Below are positions 50,946 through 61,422 of a DNA stretch of 64,000 bases, piece after piece (the stretch's first letter is position 1; each line of letters opens with the position of its first letter). The notes under the pieces are model-generated. The model had not been told where the DNA came from, ran no database searches, and saw nothing but the letters and a program-made list of their open reading frames with translations. Position numbers and translations under genes: made by a program. Source of the stretch: Epiperipatus broadwayi (lineage: Eukaryota > Onychophora > Udeonychophora > Euonychophora > Peripatidae); the NCBI GenBank assembly GCA_028023455.1, contig JAQFVV010000021.1, positions 1,530,001 to 1,594,000 on the forward strand, given 5' to 3'.

Positions 50946-51355
50946 AAATGTAAACTTTATTTAAACTTTCAATTACATTCAATTATTAGTAATAACATAC
51001 AGGTTAGTATCTACACAATGTTTCGAGCGATATTATTCTCTCTTCTTCAGGTATTGCTTTCCTGACTAGTGATAGTATTAGTATGAAAATTGAACCTAAG
51101 CCTTTACAGTCTTGAATATTGAATTTGGAGGAAATTCTCTATCCACAATTCTCAGTTGGATAGAGCACCTTCTTAAAATTCAATTTTCAAAATTCTAAAA
51201 ATCCAGGTTCGATTCCCATGTGAGTACTGTCACTGGTCAGTTTAGCAACACCTGAAGAAGAGAGAATAATATCACTCGAAACATTGTGTAGATACTAACC
51301 TGTGTGATTTTACTAATAATTGAATATAATTGAAAATTTAAATAAAGTTTAAATT
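50946..51355. mobile_element. Foldback element with about 105-bp arms around a tRNA-like centre
   Basis: The left arm (about 50946-51050) and right arm (about 51251-51355) are inverted copies: caggttagtatctacacaat against attgtgtagatactaacctg. The arms carry ctgaagaagagagaataa, then tcgaaac in the right arm, a pattern like PLE or hammerhead ends (CUGANGA ... GAAA), but stem II is weak and stem I unclear. The centre (51140-51235) is tRNA-like. Confidence 0.8.
51140..51235 (+). repeat. tRNA-like sequence inside the foldback
   Basis: ctcagttggatagagcacc is a very good D-arm/A box. ggttcgattcc is a good B box. They are separated by about 47 bases, so the anticodon-arm region is longer than in a tRNA. 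Probably a tRNA-derived SINE head. Confidence 0.6.
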
Positions 51356-52199
51356 TTTTTTAAAGATATTCGTTCATGATTTAATATTAGATGCTGAAAA
51401 TAGTCCAACATAAAGGTACAACTTCATAATCATCTTTTTTTCCGAAAATTGAATGAGATAATTATTATTTTACAATTTATATTGACAGTTATTGTTTCGT
51501 TGTTATTATTTTTTATTTTAAGGTTATTAAGGTTATTTTTTTATTTTAAGGTTATTATTTTTTATTCCATGATATAATTAACTCTTTTTTTTTTTTTTTT
51601 TTTTGAGATATAAAATAATAATGGCTACTTGCATTTTTTTAAATAATGATTGATTTAGGATTCATATAATTGAAACACTTCACTTATTTTCAGGTAATAA
51701 AAGGAGTTTTGAAAAATAGGCTTTTAAAGAAATTTGCTTTGGCATTTATTAGTTTTATGCTTTTTTATTATTGTTAAATCTGATTTAAAATTGTTTTTCT
51801 TTTTTTTTAATGAATTAGATTTTTTTTTTTTTTTAGTTAAGAGGTAAAAAAAAATTAAAAGTTCTTAATTTTTTTAAATGTTATTTATTATTCACGTGCC
51901 ATTAAAATTTAATGTCAACATTTATTCTTAAGTTTGCTAATTTTGCTCAGATCTAAGATCATTAAAAATGCTGTTTAATCCTTTTTTCCAAATTCATTTC
52001 TTTTAAATAGTACGCGTTGAATTTTTATGATTTTTGTTTGCGGCTATAACAAATTAATTAGTTTTTTAGTACCTTTTTATAAATTCTAAGTGTTATAAAC
52101 TTAAAATATTTTAAATTGCTTTTGCTATTTAGTCATTTTAAAACGTGAATTAATTGTTTGTTGCCTTTTTTTAACATTTAAACCACAGATACACGAATG
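51356..52199. other. Very AT-rich stretch with poly-T runs
   Basis: T-runs at about 51583-51604 and 51821-51835; a short tandem echo ttaaggttatt lies at about 51519-51560. No gene recognised. Confidence 0.55.
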
Positions 52200-52635
52200 T
52201 AAAAGCCTTCATGGCATTATGCTAAGAGATCCACCTGCTAGGTTTAAATTCAAGTAAATAAAACTTATTTTTGAAAGAAAATTCAAGTGAATCCTAGATG
52301 TTTAAGGTCTAGGGCATCCACCTGCTAAGTATATAACGGATTTGAAGTCAGGTAATTTTTGAAAAGTTTTGAGCTTATTGCATCCACCTCCCAGGTTTGA
52401 ATTCAGGTGAATCTTGGAAGTTTTGTACTTTAGTGCTTCTATTTGCTGTGTATATAACCTAGGTTTAAATTAGAGGAATCTTGGTAGTTTTGTGCTTAAT
52501 GCTTCCACCTGCTAATCATATAACCTAAGCTTAAATTCAGATGAATCTTGGAAGTTTTTTGGTCAATGTATTTACCTGCATTGCATATGTATAAGTTTAA
52601 ATTCAGTTTAAACTTGAAAGTTTTTTGGGTCTCAA
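52200..52635 (+). repeat. Degenerate tandem array, about 66-bp tRNA-like units, six copies
   Basis: Units are anchored by ccacctgcta-like phrases at 52231, 52318, 52384, 52439, 52505 and 52571 (spacing 87, 66, 55, 66, 66). Each has a B-box-like aggtttaaattcaggtgaat about 25 bases on, and ttggaagttttgtgcttaatgc before the next. The first unit has an internal insertion. See findings. Confidence 0.75.
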
Positions 52636-52984
52636 GCAGACTCAGGATTTTTTTATATGTTGTTGGCTTATAGATAATGTAGCAAGCCATTCCTTATTGG
52701 CTAGTAACTAGTTTTTTAGATACTATTAGATAGAGAATAAGAGACGTACATATGGGTTGGTGAGAAGAGGTTCTTTGCATTGACTTTATAAGACAGAAAA
52801 CATGATTGTCACATGATGCATTTGTTATTACCAGCGAAGAAAAGAGATTATAAATCTACAAATATTGATTACACTGCATTGTTTTTCTTACATTTTTTTA
52901 ATGTCACCATATTTGGAATATTGATTAGGAGATATCTCACACTAAAATATGTAATATAAACATATTATAGAGTGTTTGGGAATT
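52636..52984. other. No gene recognised
   Basis: Nothing diagnostic. Confidence 0.5.
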
Positions 52985-53280
52985 CTATCATCAGATTTTC
53001 AATGGTATGGATGACTGAAGAGTTGGAGGTTGGAGTGGGTTTGAAGCCTGTCCATTAAAGTGTAAGGATTTTCTATCTTAATATAAACTGAACACTGATT
53101 ATATATATGTATGGAAGATGGTAATCTGGACCAACTGATGAGTGCTGGTTTAGCACAGAATATGTATTTGGTGATTATTAATCTTTTCTGCATGTGTGTG
53201 GTCATGTATATCAGTAGTATGAGATAGTGTGGATAGTGAAGGGGTTTGAAAGTCTGAGTTTGAATCCCCTATATTTTCAA
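52985..53280 (+). mobile_element. Hammerhead-ribozyme repeat (family 1), with tRNA-like tail, core damaged
   Basis: Order: catcagattttcaatgg, the 'gaagcctgtccatt' block, TA tract, hammerhead (CTGATGA at 53135-53141, perfect stem II GTGCT/AGCAC, GAAA altered to AGAA, stem III shortened), 'ggtcatgtatatcag', then gatagtgtggatag and gagtttgaatcccc (A- and B-box-like). Confidence 0.8.
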
Positions 53281-53335
53281 AAATAACATAAATGGAAATG
53301 TATTAAAAGTATTTTTTATCGATTAAAAAAGGCTT

Positions 53336-53560
53336 ACAGATTTATTGCTCAGGAATTTATAAGGCAAAATTGACCCTGGGACCTCCTGATCTCAAATCGT
53401 ATGCTCTACCAACTGCACCAAATGACACAGGTTAAAATTAATGGCATTATTGCTTGGGAGCTCATAAGAAGTTTTAGCAACAGAGTTGATCCTGGGAGCT
53501 CCCAATCCCAAGTCATGTGATCTACCAACTGTACTAAACCATATTGGTAAATAGTATCTA
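53336..53560 (-). repeat. Two tandem tRNA-derived SINE copies
   Basis: Minus strand: tagtacagttggtagatcac and ttggtgcagttggtagagca are D-arm/A-box like. ccaggatcaa and ccagggtcaa stand at the B-box position. Both continue into tttta-gagctcccaagcaata or a similar tail. The copies lie at about 53440-53560 and 53336-53439. Related to 36838-36945. Confidence 0.65.
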
Positions 53561-53680
53561 TTAAATGATTATTGTCAATATGTATTTATTTATTTGTTTA
53601 AAAACTATACCATTTATTGAAACTGTTATAATAAAAATGTAAAAAAAGAGTAATTTTATTTATATATGTACATATTAAGT

Positions 53681-53811
53681 ATAGGAGACTTGAACTCAGA
53701 TTTTCAAGCACCCTTCAACTATCCACCCTATCTCATACAACTGATACACATGACCACACACAAGTGGAAAAGATAAATAATCACCATTATACACAATTCG
53801 TGCTATACTTA
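53681..53811 (-). mobile_element. Hammerhead-ribozyme repeat (family 1), tail fragment
   Basis: Contains the tail and half of the ribozyme (TTTCGTGCT equals AGCACGAAA), then stops abruptly at 53811. It lacks CTGATGA. Confidence 0.75.
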
Positions 53812-56000
53812 CAATTAAAGCTCTCAGGTTTGTGAAGAGTGCCTGGTTTTCAAATATTTATATGTACATATTTTAAATTTTATTAATTATATATTTCATT
53901 TTTAAGATAACAATACAATGGCTGTATTGGAGTATACATCAATTTTGAGCACCAGAAGTGACAGACCTTGGTGTGATCCATATACCTTAGGTTTGAGTAT
54001 CAGCCCTTGCACAAAAACAATTAATTCTTATTCTTCTTTTTCATTAATAGAATCAATTTTTAACACATCTAAGAGGAATCCAACTGATATCAATTTAAAA
54101 TATGTAGTATTATTAAGGAACCACATTTCACCTATAAATTAGACCAATCCCCTGCTCTGAATATGTGAGAAATAAATACATTTAACCTCAAAGATAGTTT
54201 AGATCTAGAAAAAATGGTATAAACTCATAGATCAACTGGCAAGACATCGAATCATCTAGAAAATAAGTTAAATTTAATTTTAGAAATGCAAATGAAAAAT
54301 TTAAATATTGTCCAACTGCTAAACTAAAATTGCAAAAATATGAAATGAAAAGTAACTGAGATATGAAGGTATTCTGTTCATGGGATGCATGTGGTAAATA
54401 CAGTCTTAAGATCAAAAATGTTATAATAAAATTGGTAATTATATGTAAAGTGTATTTACACTTTTGAGAAAAGCTGATGTATAGTCAAAACTGCCAGATG
54501 GCTTAAAAAAATTAGTAAAGATATTGCATTGTATTGATAAAATAAAGGAAATGAAAATTTTTAATTATCTTTTCTATATATTTTTTTACACAACTCTGGA
54601 TATTCATTTCTTTTTAAAAGATTATTCTTTAAAAATTTAATATCCCTTTTTTACTTCATATATTGTCTTGTCCAAGTAAAAAAAATATTGGCAAAATGCT
54701 GCTTTTTTGTCCAAGTCGTACCTTTCTTACAAATTAAAAAAAAATAATTATCATCTTATTGATTTCAATCAAGTTTGAACCATCTTTAATGTCTATTAAT
54801 AGTTTTAAATAATTTACAAATTTTAGCCTGAATTGACTGGAGGTTTTGAAAAATTAAGAATATACTTATCAATACTGTTTTGTTTTGTCTCAGCCCAGAA
54901 ACATTTATTAAAACATTTTTTACACAGAAACAGTGCCACCAAGTGGTGTACAGTGGCTAATTAACAAGTACCATCTTTTTAAATATTTTTTGTCTGACTT
55001 ATTTTGCAGTCACATGGATCTTATGTCCCACTAATCATTGATCACATAATAAATTTGAATTTATAAATTTTAAATATACACTCACTTTTATGAGTTATTA
55101 TTATCAATTATATCTTGACTAATTATTTTCTCAGCTCGTTCAATTATTCAGTTCAAGGTTGTTTTTTCATCTCAATTTTACTATTATGCTATTTTTTATA
55201 ACTACATAATTACTTTTACTGGTTTTCAAATTTATAAATTTTTCCAATAAAATTGTATCATAAATGTGTTTATATAATTAAAAAATATATATTTCAAAAG
55301 GATCCACAGTATCTGCAGTTTCAAAGATCTCCATGAAATCTCGTAACTAATGACTGTGGAAATACACACATTATTATTAATAAATTGTGTTTTATAAAAT
55401 TACAAAATTTTTCTAAAATGTATGTATAAAATATATTTTTTTTTAAAATGAAAAGGTTTATGGCTCAGGCAATCATAATGTTTGAGTAACAAAGGTAAAG
55501 AATTGACTTGCATTTCAAGGCTCTTTAGCTTTTCATTTCCATGCCTCTGCTTCTGTACCAAATCCCATAGCTGCACATACTATATATAAAAATGATATTT
55601 TAACAAATAAAAATTTTAATTATTAACATAATTTATTTTTTTAATTTTATATAAGCAATAATATCATTAGTAAAATAATTTGGCAAAATTTATTTAATTT
55701 GAAATCAAAGGGAAAAAAAAATAGTTTAAATTACTCAAAAACCTCTTTAACTGAGAATCAAAGAAACTGAAAATAGAAAAGAAATTAAATTATGTATAAT
55801 AAAAAAGAACCATTAATCCCTGTTTTTTATTTCTTTTTTTACTTATTACGAATATTCTCATTAATATTTTTATTTTCATAAATATATTTATAGACATGTT
55901 TTTAATTCTTATTAACCAGTTTCAGTAATAATTCTGTATTATTTTATAAACCATTGTATATAAAAATAACATTTAATTATATATTACTAATATTAAAATT
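53812..56000. other. AT-rich stretch, no gene recognised
   Basis: A 74-residue plus-strand frame (53918-54142) is not recognised. 55450-55580 resembles SINE sequence (tttggtacagaagc on the minus strand) but without a clear B box. Confidence 0.5.
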
Positions 56001-56103
56001 AACAAGGCAAAACTCTCCTTACAGTAGTACCACCCTGTGCCAACCAGAGTAATCAATGGATGCCAGAAAGCTTGTGCATAAAATCCCTATCTAGTGCCTA
56101 TTC

Positions 56104-56162
56104 ATCCAATATCCCCAGACTAGTTTCCGGCTTGTGGCCTTCGTCAGTGAGGAGCCTTGGAT
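56104..56162 (-). ncRNA. Type I hammerhead ribozyme motif (family 2), core intact
   Basis: Minus strand: outer stem I ATCCAA (56162-56157) with TTGGAT (56109-56104); inner stem I CCTCA with TGGGG; core CTGACGA (56147-56141). Stem II is GGC/GCC with loop CACAA and an A-G pair next to the core. GAAA is at 56127-56124, stem III is AC/GT and the cleavage triplet is GTC (56120-56118). Everything expected is present except a canonical first pair of stem II. Confidence 0.75.
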
Positions 56163-56312
56163 CTGAGGGCACTGCACCTAGATCTTAGGATCTAATGCAA
56201 CCATCCAGCAGTCACCTTTTAACTCTACTTAACTACAAAACTTTAAGTAGAGTTAAAAGGTGACTTCTGGAGGGTTGCATTAGATCCCAAGATCAAGGTG
56301 CAGTGTCCTCGG

Positions 56313-56371
56313 ATCCAAGGCTCCTCACTGATGTAGGCCACAAGCCAGAAACTAGTCTGGGGATTTTGGAT
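56313..56371 (+). ncRNA. Hammerhead ribozyme motif (family 2), one core base changed
   Basis: Mirror of the other arm on the plus strand: ATCCAA/TTGGAT and CCTCA/TGGGG stems, GAAA (56348-56351) and GTC (56355-56357) are kept. The core reads CTGATGT (56328-56334), so the normally invariant last A is T; probably inactive. Confidence 0.6.
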
Positions 56372-57120
56372 GAGTAGGCACTAGATGGGGATTTTATGCA
56401 CAAGTCTTTTGGCATCCATTGATTACTCTGGTTGGCACAGGGTGGTACTACTGTAAGGAGAGTTTTGCCTTGTTTATTAACAATTATGTGCTAGTGTAAG
56501 AGATAATGATCTTTAGTGGTTAATATTAAAATTGTTGGTTATTTCATAAGCACTTGATAAATGTGTTTGATGTCTGAAAGATGTGCCATAGAAGGTTTGG
56601 TCAATTTTTATATTAGTGTGTGATGTGAAATAATGCACTGTGGCTTCCCCTTTATTGGAGTCAGGAATCTCTCAGCCATTATGCCCAATGAAACCTGTTA
56701 GCTATCTTACCTTCCCTTTCTATTCCCCACTTTAAGTTTTTCCCATATTCTCTTTTCTGCCCCATCCCATTTCCACAACATAATCTTTGTCAACTATATT
56801 GCCTTTATATCTAAATCCTCCTTATCCTTTTCTAAACCCAGCATAAAAACCAAGAACCTACTTTCTATACAACAATCTTATGTATATTTATTCTCCCACA
56901 ATTTTATTATTTACACACTTTCTACCTGTAAGCATTTACATTTAATTAACATATGCCTAATATTTTCTATGTCTTCCTTACATAACTTGCAGACTAAATC
57001 ACTTACATTTTTTCATTTATGTGTATATTCCTTTATTGCTAATGATCCTGTTCAAGACTTAAACAGTAAACTACTTTCCTTGCTATTATCATAAATTTAC
57101 TTGTACCTAATATTCCATTT

Positions 57121-57121
57121 A

Positions 57122-57172
<51 letters not shown>
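57121..57172. repeat. (TA)n microsatellite inside CR1 copy B
   Basis: It lies where the plus-strand copy has a short atatatata (about 29961), so it seems expanded from an existing short tract. Confidence 0.95.
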
Positions 57173-57176
<4 letters not shown>

Positions 57177-58754
57177 CTCTTTTTACTCTCCATAATAGTT
57201 CTCCATGCCTCCAACTCCCTATTCTGTATTAATGCATCTATTCTATCCCATTCCTTGCCATTATAACACTCAACAATTCTCTTAATACAATCATCCCATC
57301 TTTTGTATAAGTATACTGACATAAAATTATTTATCCAAATCTTCTGCATACAGTACTACCTTTCTCATCCATCTTGCTGCTTGCCCTTTACTCATAACCT
57401 AATTAAATACTATTTTGATTATTCTCTTATTATCCATAATTTGCATTCTATTGAACATTTTCATTTTGCTTTTTGCATCTCTCATACAAAAATTTGACCA
57501 TCCCATTTCTTCTTGAATTGCCTTGTTTGCCATCTATACATTCTGCATCTAATGTATGTCTTTGTACTTCTCTTTGTACTTTTTCTAAATAACCTAACAT
57601 GCCTTTACTAATACATAAAGCATTATTATCATAACTTAACCCTGCTACTGCCACTTCCTTTCATACAATTCTAGCTATGTCATATCTATTATAATAAAAT
57701 ACTGTTAATTTCTTCATCAGTCCCTTACTTTTCTTTGCTTCATTTATCATTTTTTTCTCTCATTCATCTAAGAAATTTCTCTTATTACTTAAGACGATTT
57801 CCAGATAGTTATAACTATTCACCAGATTTAACTTTATATCTCCCACTGAAAATTCTTTCTTTTCTCTTTCCCCAACATTAATCATAATCACTTTTGATTT
57901 TACTTACACTAAATTTAATCCCCATTTCTTTACCCATCCTTGTGCACATCTTCAATATAACTTCCATATCTTCTTTATTTTCTGTTCACAAGAACATATC
58001 AAATAAAAAAACCTAATAATATATTCACTCTCTTTCCATCTATTAATGGTATATCTACCCCTCTTCACTATTGTTTTCTCCATTTCTTTAATGCAATATA
58101 AATAAAATAGATGACACATGACATTCTTGCCTTAGTCCTAACCCATTTTTAACTTTAACTGATTCTATATATCCTAATTGATGCATATACTAAATATTTT
58201 TAAACAATCTCTTAATAAGATCCACTAAAGCTCCACTTGTTCCCAAATTTATTAAACTTATCCATAATCTATGGCTATTTACTCTATTATAAGCCTTCTC
58301 TATTTGTATAAAAACCATATATAACTTTATACCTGTATTCCTACTCATATCTGTAAATTGTATGACTACAAATAAACTATCTCCTATATGTCTATTCACT
58401 TGAAAATCTCCTTGCATTTCTTCCACTATATTATTTTCTTCCATCTATTTTGCCACCCTTCCATCCACCACATGTGCACAAACTTCATATAACCCAGACT
58501 ATACCACTATTGGTCTATAATTGTTTAACTTTCTATGATCTTTACCCTTTTCTTTAAATAATGACCTTGCTCATGTATTATTCCACTCTGTTCTGTGCCT
58601 TCTTATTAAAACATGATAATAGTTTTAATTTTGTCCTATTTCCTAAATTCATCACCATCTCTGCTGCCCATCCATCTAAACCTCTTGCCTTTCAACTTTT
58701 CAATTTTTTTCTTGCCTCATTCAATTCATTTTCTGCAAATGTAATATTTCCATT

Positions 58755-58769
58755 ATTATATGCTTTTAT
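58755..58769 (+). repeat. Target-site duplication, left copy
   Basis: ATTATATGCTTTTAT, identical to 60131-60145. It belongs to the CR1 sequence interrupted by the insertion. Confidence 0.85.
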
Positions 58770-58912
58770 AACTGAAGCACAGGCTTATTATATACCTGTG
58801 TGTCTATATATGTAATATAGGGTATATGAGCACAGACTTTCAGATGACCCATCACTCTCCACTCTATCTAATATCACTGATACACTCAAGCGCATATATG
58901 CTGAAAAGATAA

Positions 58913-58971
58913 ATAATCACCAATATACGTATTTCATGCTAAACCAGCAATCATCAGTTGGTCTAGATTAT
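58913..58971 (-). ncRNA. Type I hammerhead ribozyme motif, core intact (unit 1)
   Basis: Minus strand: outer stem I ATAATC/GATTAT, inner ACCAA/TTGGT, CTGATGA (58957-58951), stem II TGCT/AGCA with terminal T-T mismatch, GAAA (58935-58932), stem III from the palindrome ATACGTAT, cleavage after TATA. Confidence 0.85.
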
Positions 58972-59385
58972 CATCTCCCACACATATATACTATAAGTGC
59001 TCAGATATATATTAAGATAGACAATCTTCCTACTTTAATGGACAGGCTCCAATCTACTACACCCTCCAACTCTTCAACCATCCATCCAATTGAAAATCTG
59101 ATGATGGAATGCTCAAAGGCCACCCTGAGGCCGAGATTCTTGTCACACCATGTTGACCTAAAGTCAATCTGAACCCCACATGTACAGCACATAATCCATT
59201 TAATACATGTGCAAGGATGGGCAGACATCTCTATAATGTAATAACTGAAACACAGGCTTATTATATACCTGTGTGTCTATATATGTAATATAGGGTATAT
59301 GAGCACAGACTTTCAGATGACCCATCACTCTCCACTCTATCTAATATCACTGATACACTCAAGCACATATATGCTGAAAAGATAA

Positions 59386-59444
59386 ATAATCACCAATATA
59401 CGTATTTCATGCTAAACCAGCAATCATCAGTTGGTCTAGATTAT
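59386..59444 (-). ncRNA. Type I hammerhead ribozyme motif, core intact (unit 2)
   Basis: Same sequence as unit 1, 473 bp further on: CTGATGA 59430-59424, GAAA 59408-59405. Two ribozymes in tandem would release a monomer-length RNA. Confidence 0.85.
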
Positions 59445-59975
59445 CATCTCCCACACATATATACTATAAGTGCTCAGATATATATTAAGATAGACAATTT
59501 TCCTACTTTAATGGACAGACTCCAATCTACTACACCCTCCAACTCTTCAACCATCCATCCAATCTTTTCAGCATATATGTGCTTGAGTGTATCAGTGATA
59601 TTAGATAGAGTGGAGAGTGATGGGTCATCTGAAAGTCTGTGCTCATATACCCTATATTACATATATAGACACACAGGTATATAATAAGCCTGTGTTTCAG
59701 TTATTACATTATATAGAGATGTCTGCCCATCCTTGCACATGTATTAAATGGATTATGTCCTGTACATGTGGGGTTCAGATTGACTTTAGGTCAACATGGT
59801 GTGACAAGAATCTTGGCCTCAGGGTGGCCTTTGAGCATTCCATCATCAGATTTTCAATTGGATGGATGGTTGAAGAGTTGGAGGGTGTAGTAGATTGGAG
59901 CCTGTCCATTAAAGTAGGAAGATTGTCTATCTTAATATATATCTGAGCACTTATAGTATATATGGGTGGGAGATG

Positions 59976-60034
59976 ATAATCTAGACCAACTGATGATTGC
60001 TGGTTTAGCATGAAATACGTATATTGGTGATTAT
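59976..60034 (+). ncRNA. Type I hammerhead ribozyme motif, core intact (unit 3)
   Basis: Plus strand: ATAATC 59976-59981, CTGATGA 59990-59996, GAAA 60012-60015, TTGG 60024-60027, GATTAT 60029-60034. Confidence 0.85.
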
Positions 60035-60130
60035 TTATCTTTTCAGCATATATGTGCTTGAGTGTATCAGTGATATTAGATAGAGTGGAGAGTGATGGGT
60101 CATCTGAAAGTCTGTGCTCATATACCTTAT

Positions 60131-60145
60131 ATTATATGCTTTTAT
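60131..60145 (+). repeat. Target-site duplication, right copy
   Basis: Identical to 58755-58769; the CR1 reading resumes after it. Confidence 0.85.
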
Positions 60146-60588
60146 GTTTGTTATCACTCTGTTTTTCATGCTTAACATTTTTTCTATATCCCTTGCATAC
60201 TTATTTAAGATTGTCTCTAATTCTTTTCTAGAGCTACACATTTTTTCTTCATCATCTAATAGTATTATTTCTCTCTTCCCTACATTCTTTCTTTCAATAT
60301 ATTTCCAAATTTTTTTACTTCCATATCTTCCACTTTTATTAATATTCTCTAATAATTTACTATTGAATTTCATTCTCTTTCTATAATTATCTATTTTAGC
60401 CAACTTATTTTTTTTAAAAAATATTTTCCTATTTAATATTAACATCTTTTTCACTTTCTTTGTTTTTAATAGCACATTTATATTCTCTACATGCTATTTT
60501 TTCTCATTTCCACTTTTACTAATTCTCACTTTTTTATTTCTTTTATTCTTCTGAATATTCTTACCTAAATCCCTATTTGCCACTGTGT

Positions 60589-60870
60589 GATGTGATGTGA
60601 TGTATTATGGCTTCTCCTTAAACGAAGCCAAGAATATCTCAACAATTATGCCCAGATAAACCTGTTAGCCACTTTATTTTACATTCCCCACTCTAAATTT
60701 ACCCATAATATGCTCCATCCCATTTCCACAACATAATCTTTGTCAACTCTATAACCTTTATATCTAAATCCCCCTTATCTTTTCCCAAACCCAACATAAA
60801 AACCAATAATTCACCCTCTGTATAATCACTCTTTTCATATTTATTTTTCCACTTTATTCTCTTTATATAG
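60589..60870 (-). mobile_element. CR1-type retrotransposon copy C, 3' end fragment
   Basis: Minus-strand frame 60902-60699 (ELLVFMLGLGKDKGDLDIKV, MLWKWDGAYYG) equals the C terminus of ORF2. It is followed by the 3' region and a tail of repeated acatc units (catcacatcacatcacac, about 60610-60588). Copy B begins exactly there in the same orientation. The other end is cut by a family-2 hammerhead fragment. Confidence 0.85.
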
Positions 60871-61030
60871 TAGTGCCACCTATTGCAAGGTATAGTAATC
60901 AATAGATGCTAGAATATTTGTGTGTTAAAATCTCTATCTACTGCTTATTTATCCAATATCTCCAGACTAATTTTTAACTTATAGTCTTCATCGGTGAGGT
61001 GTCTTGGATCTGAGAGCACTGCATCTGAAA
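60871..61030 (-). mobile_element. Hammerhead-ribozyme repeat (family 2), decayed half copy
   Basis: Matches one arm of the 56.0-kb foldback, including a decayed hammerhead on the minus strand: CCGATGA (60994-60988) for CTGATGA and AAAA for GAAA. The outer stem I ATCCAA/TTGGAT is kept. Confidence 0.75.
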
Positions 61031-61332
61031 AATAATTTTACAATATCCATAAAACTGATGCAGATAAATAATATATTGAAGCTAGTATTAAAAGTATTTA
61101 ATAATGTACCACAAAATTTTATTATTTCAATTAATATTAGCTAAATAAATATATTTTTCTGATGTTATAACTGTCACAAGATCTAAGTCGCAATAAAAAA
61201 ACTTTTTTCTATAATAGACTTGTCATTTAATTCATCAATTTTACCATTAGATATCATTTCTATTACATATTTTAAAAAAACAAAAGGTATGATTTACACA
61301 ACTGATATGCATATGATTTACACAACTGATAT
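61031..61332. other. AT-rich stretch with a 24-bp tandem duplication
   Basis: atgatttacacaactgatatgc occurs twice, starting at 61289 and 61313. No gene. Confidence 0.6.
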
Positions 61333-61422
61333 GCATTAGGCAACTCTGGCCGGGAAGCAAATCCATGAACCTGGGACAATTGCTTGTAAGGCAGCTGCAC
61401 TGACCACTTGACCACCAATGCT
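61333..61422 (-). repeat. tRNA-like sequence (SINE head or tRNA pseudogene)
   Basis: Minus strand: gcattggtggtcaagtggtc (A-box region), an anticodon-arm-like ctgccttacaagca, then caggttcatgg in B-box position with an insertion, ending cctaatgc, which pairs with the start. Related to 62339-62410. Confidence 0.6.

Larger units (their letters stand above)
56001..56474. mobile_element. Hammerhead-ribozyme foldback (family 2), best-preserved copy
   Basis: Near-perfect palindrome with arms of about 235 bp: aacaaggcaaaactctcc at the left end and its complement at the right end. The centre is tttaactctacttaa / ttaagtagagttaaa (56218-56262). Each arm holds one hammerhead. No coding. It ends next to minus-strand CR1 copy B. 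Confidence 0.9.
58770..60130. mobile_element. Composite hammerhead-repeat (family 1) insertion: tandem plus inverted 474-bp monomers
   Basis: 58772-59245 is one full unit in minus sense; a second begins at 59246 (aactgaaacacaggc) and is cut at about 59563. There the orientation flips: 59564-60127 holds, in plus sense, the end of one unit and most of the next. Copies are almost identical. The whole block lies between perfect 15-bp direct repeats within CR1 copy B, so it went in as one event or was amplified after insertion. It contains three intact hammerheads. The open frames of 75-109 residues here are repeat shadows. Confidence 0.9.
56600..60588 (-). mobile_element. CR1-type retrotransposon copy B, 5'-truncated and split by a hammerhead insertion
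   Basis: On the minus strand it starts at 60588, at the point equal to about 28.27 kb of the plus-strand copy. It runs through the RT region to the 3' region near 56600, whose tail reads cacatcaca. RT blocks: GDSLFVVIQFTDMSRNTG (58350s), MVFIQIEKAYNR (catalytic Asp of motif A replaced by Gln), GLRQECHVSSILF, ALCISKGMLGYLEKVQREV. No intact Asp-Asp motif. A (TA)n tract (57121-57172) interrupts the C-terminal region. The element is broken by the 58770-60130 insertion. Confidence 0.85.

Noticed and set aside
52200-52635. CRISPR array
   Set aside because: Units are degenerate, there are no unique spacers between identical repeats, and the context is eukaryotic.
58936-60011. Several 75-109-residue frames, some identical in both orientations
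   Set aside because: They arise from the hammerhead repeat units and their inverted copies; reading in both directions shows they are not selected genes.
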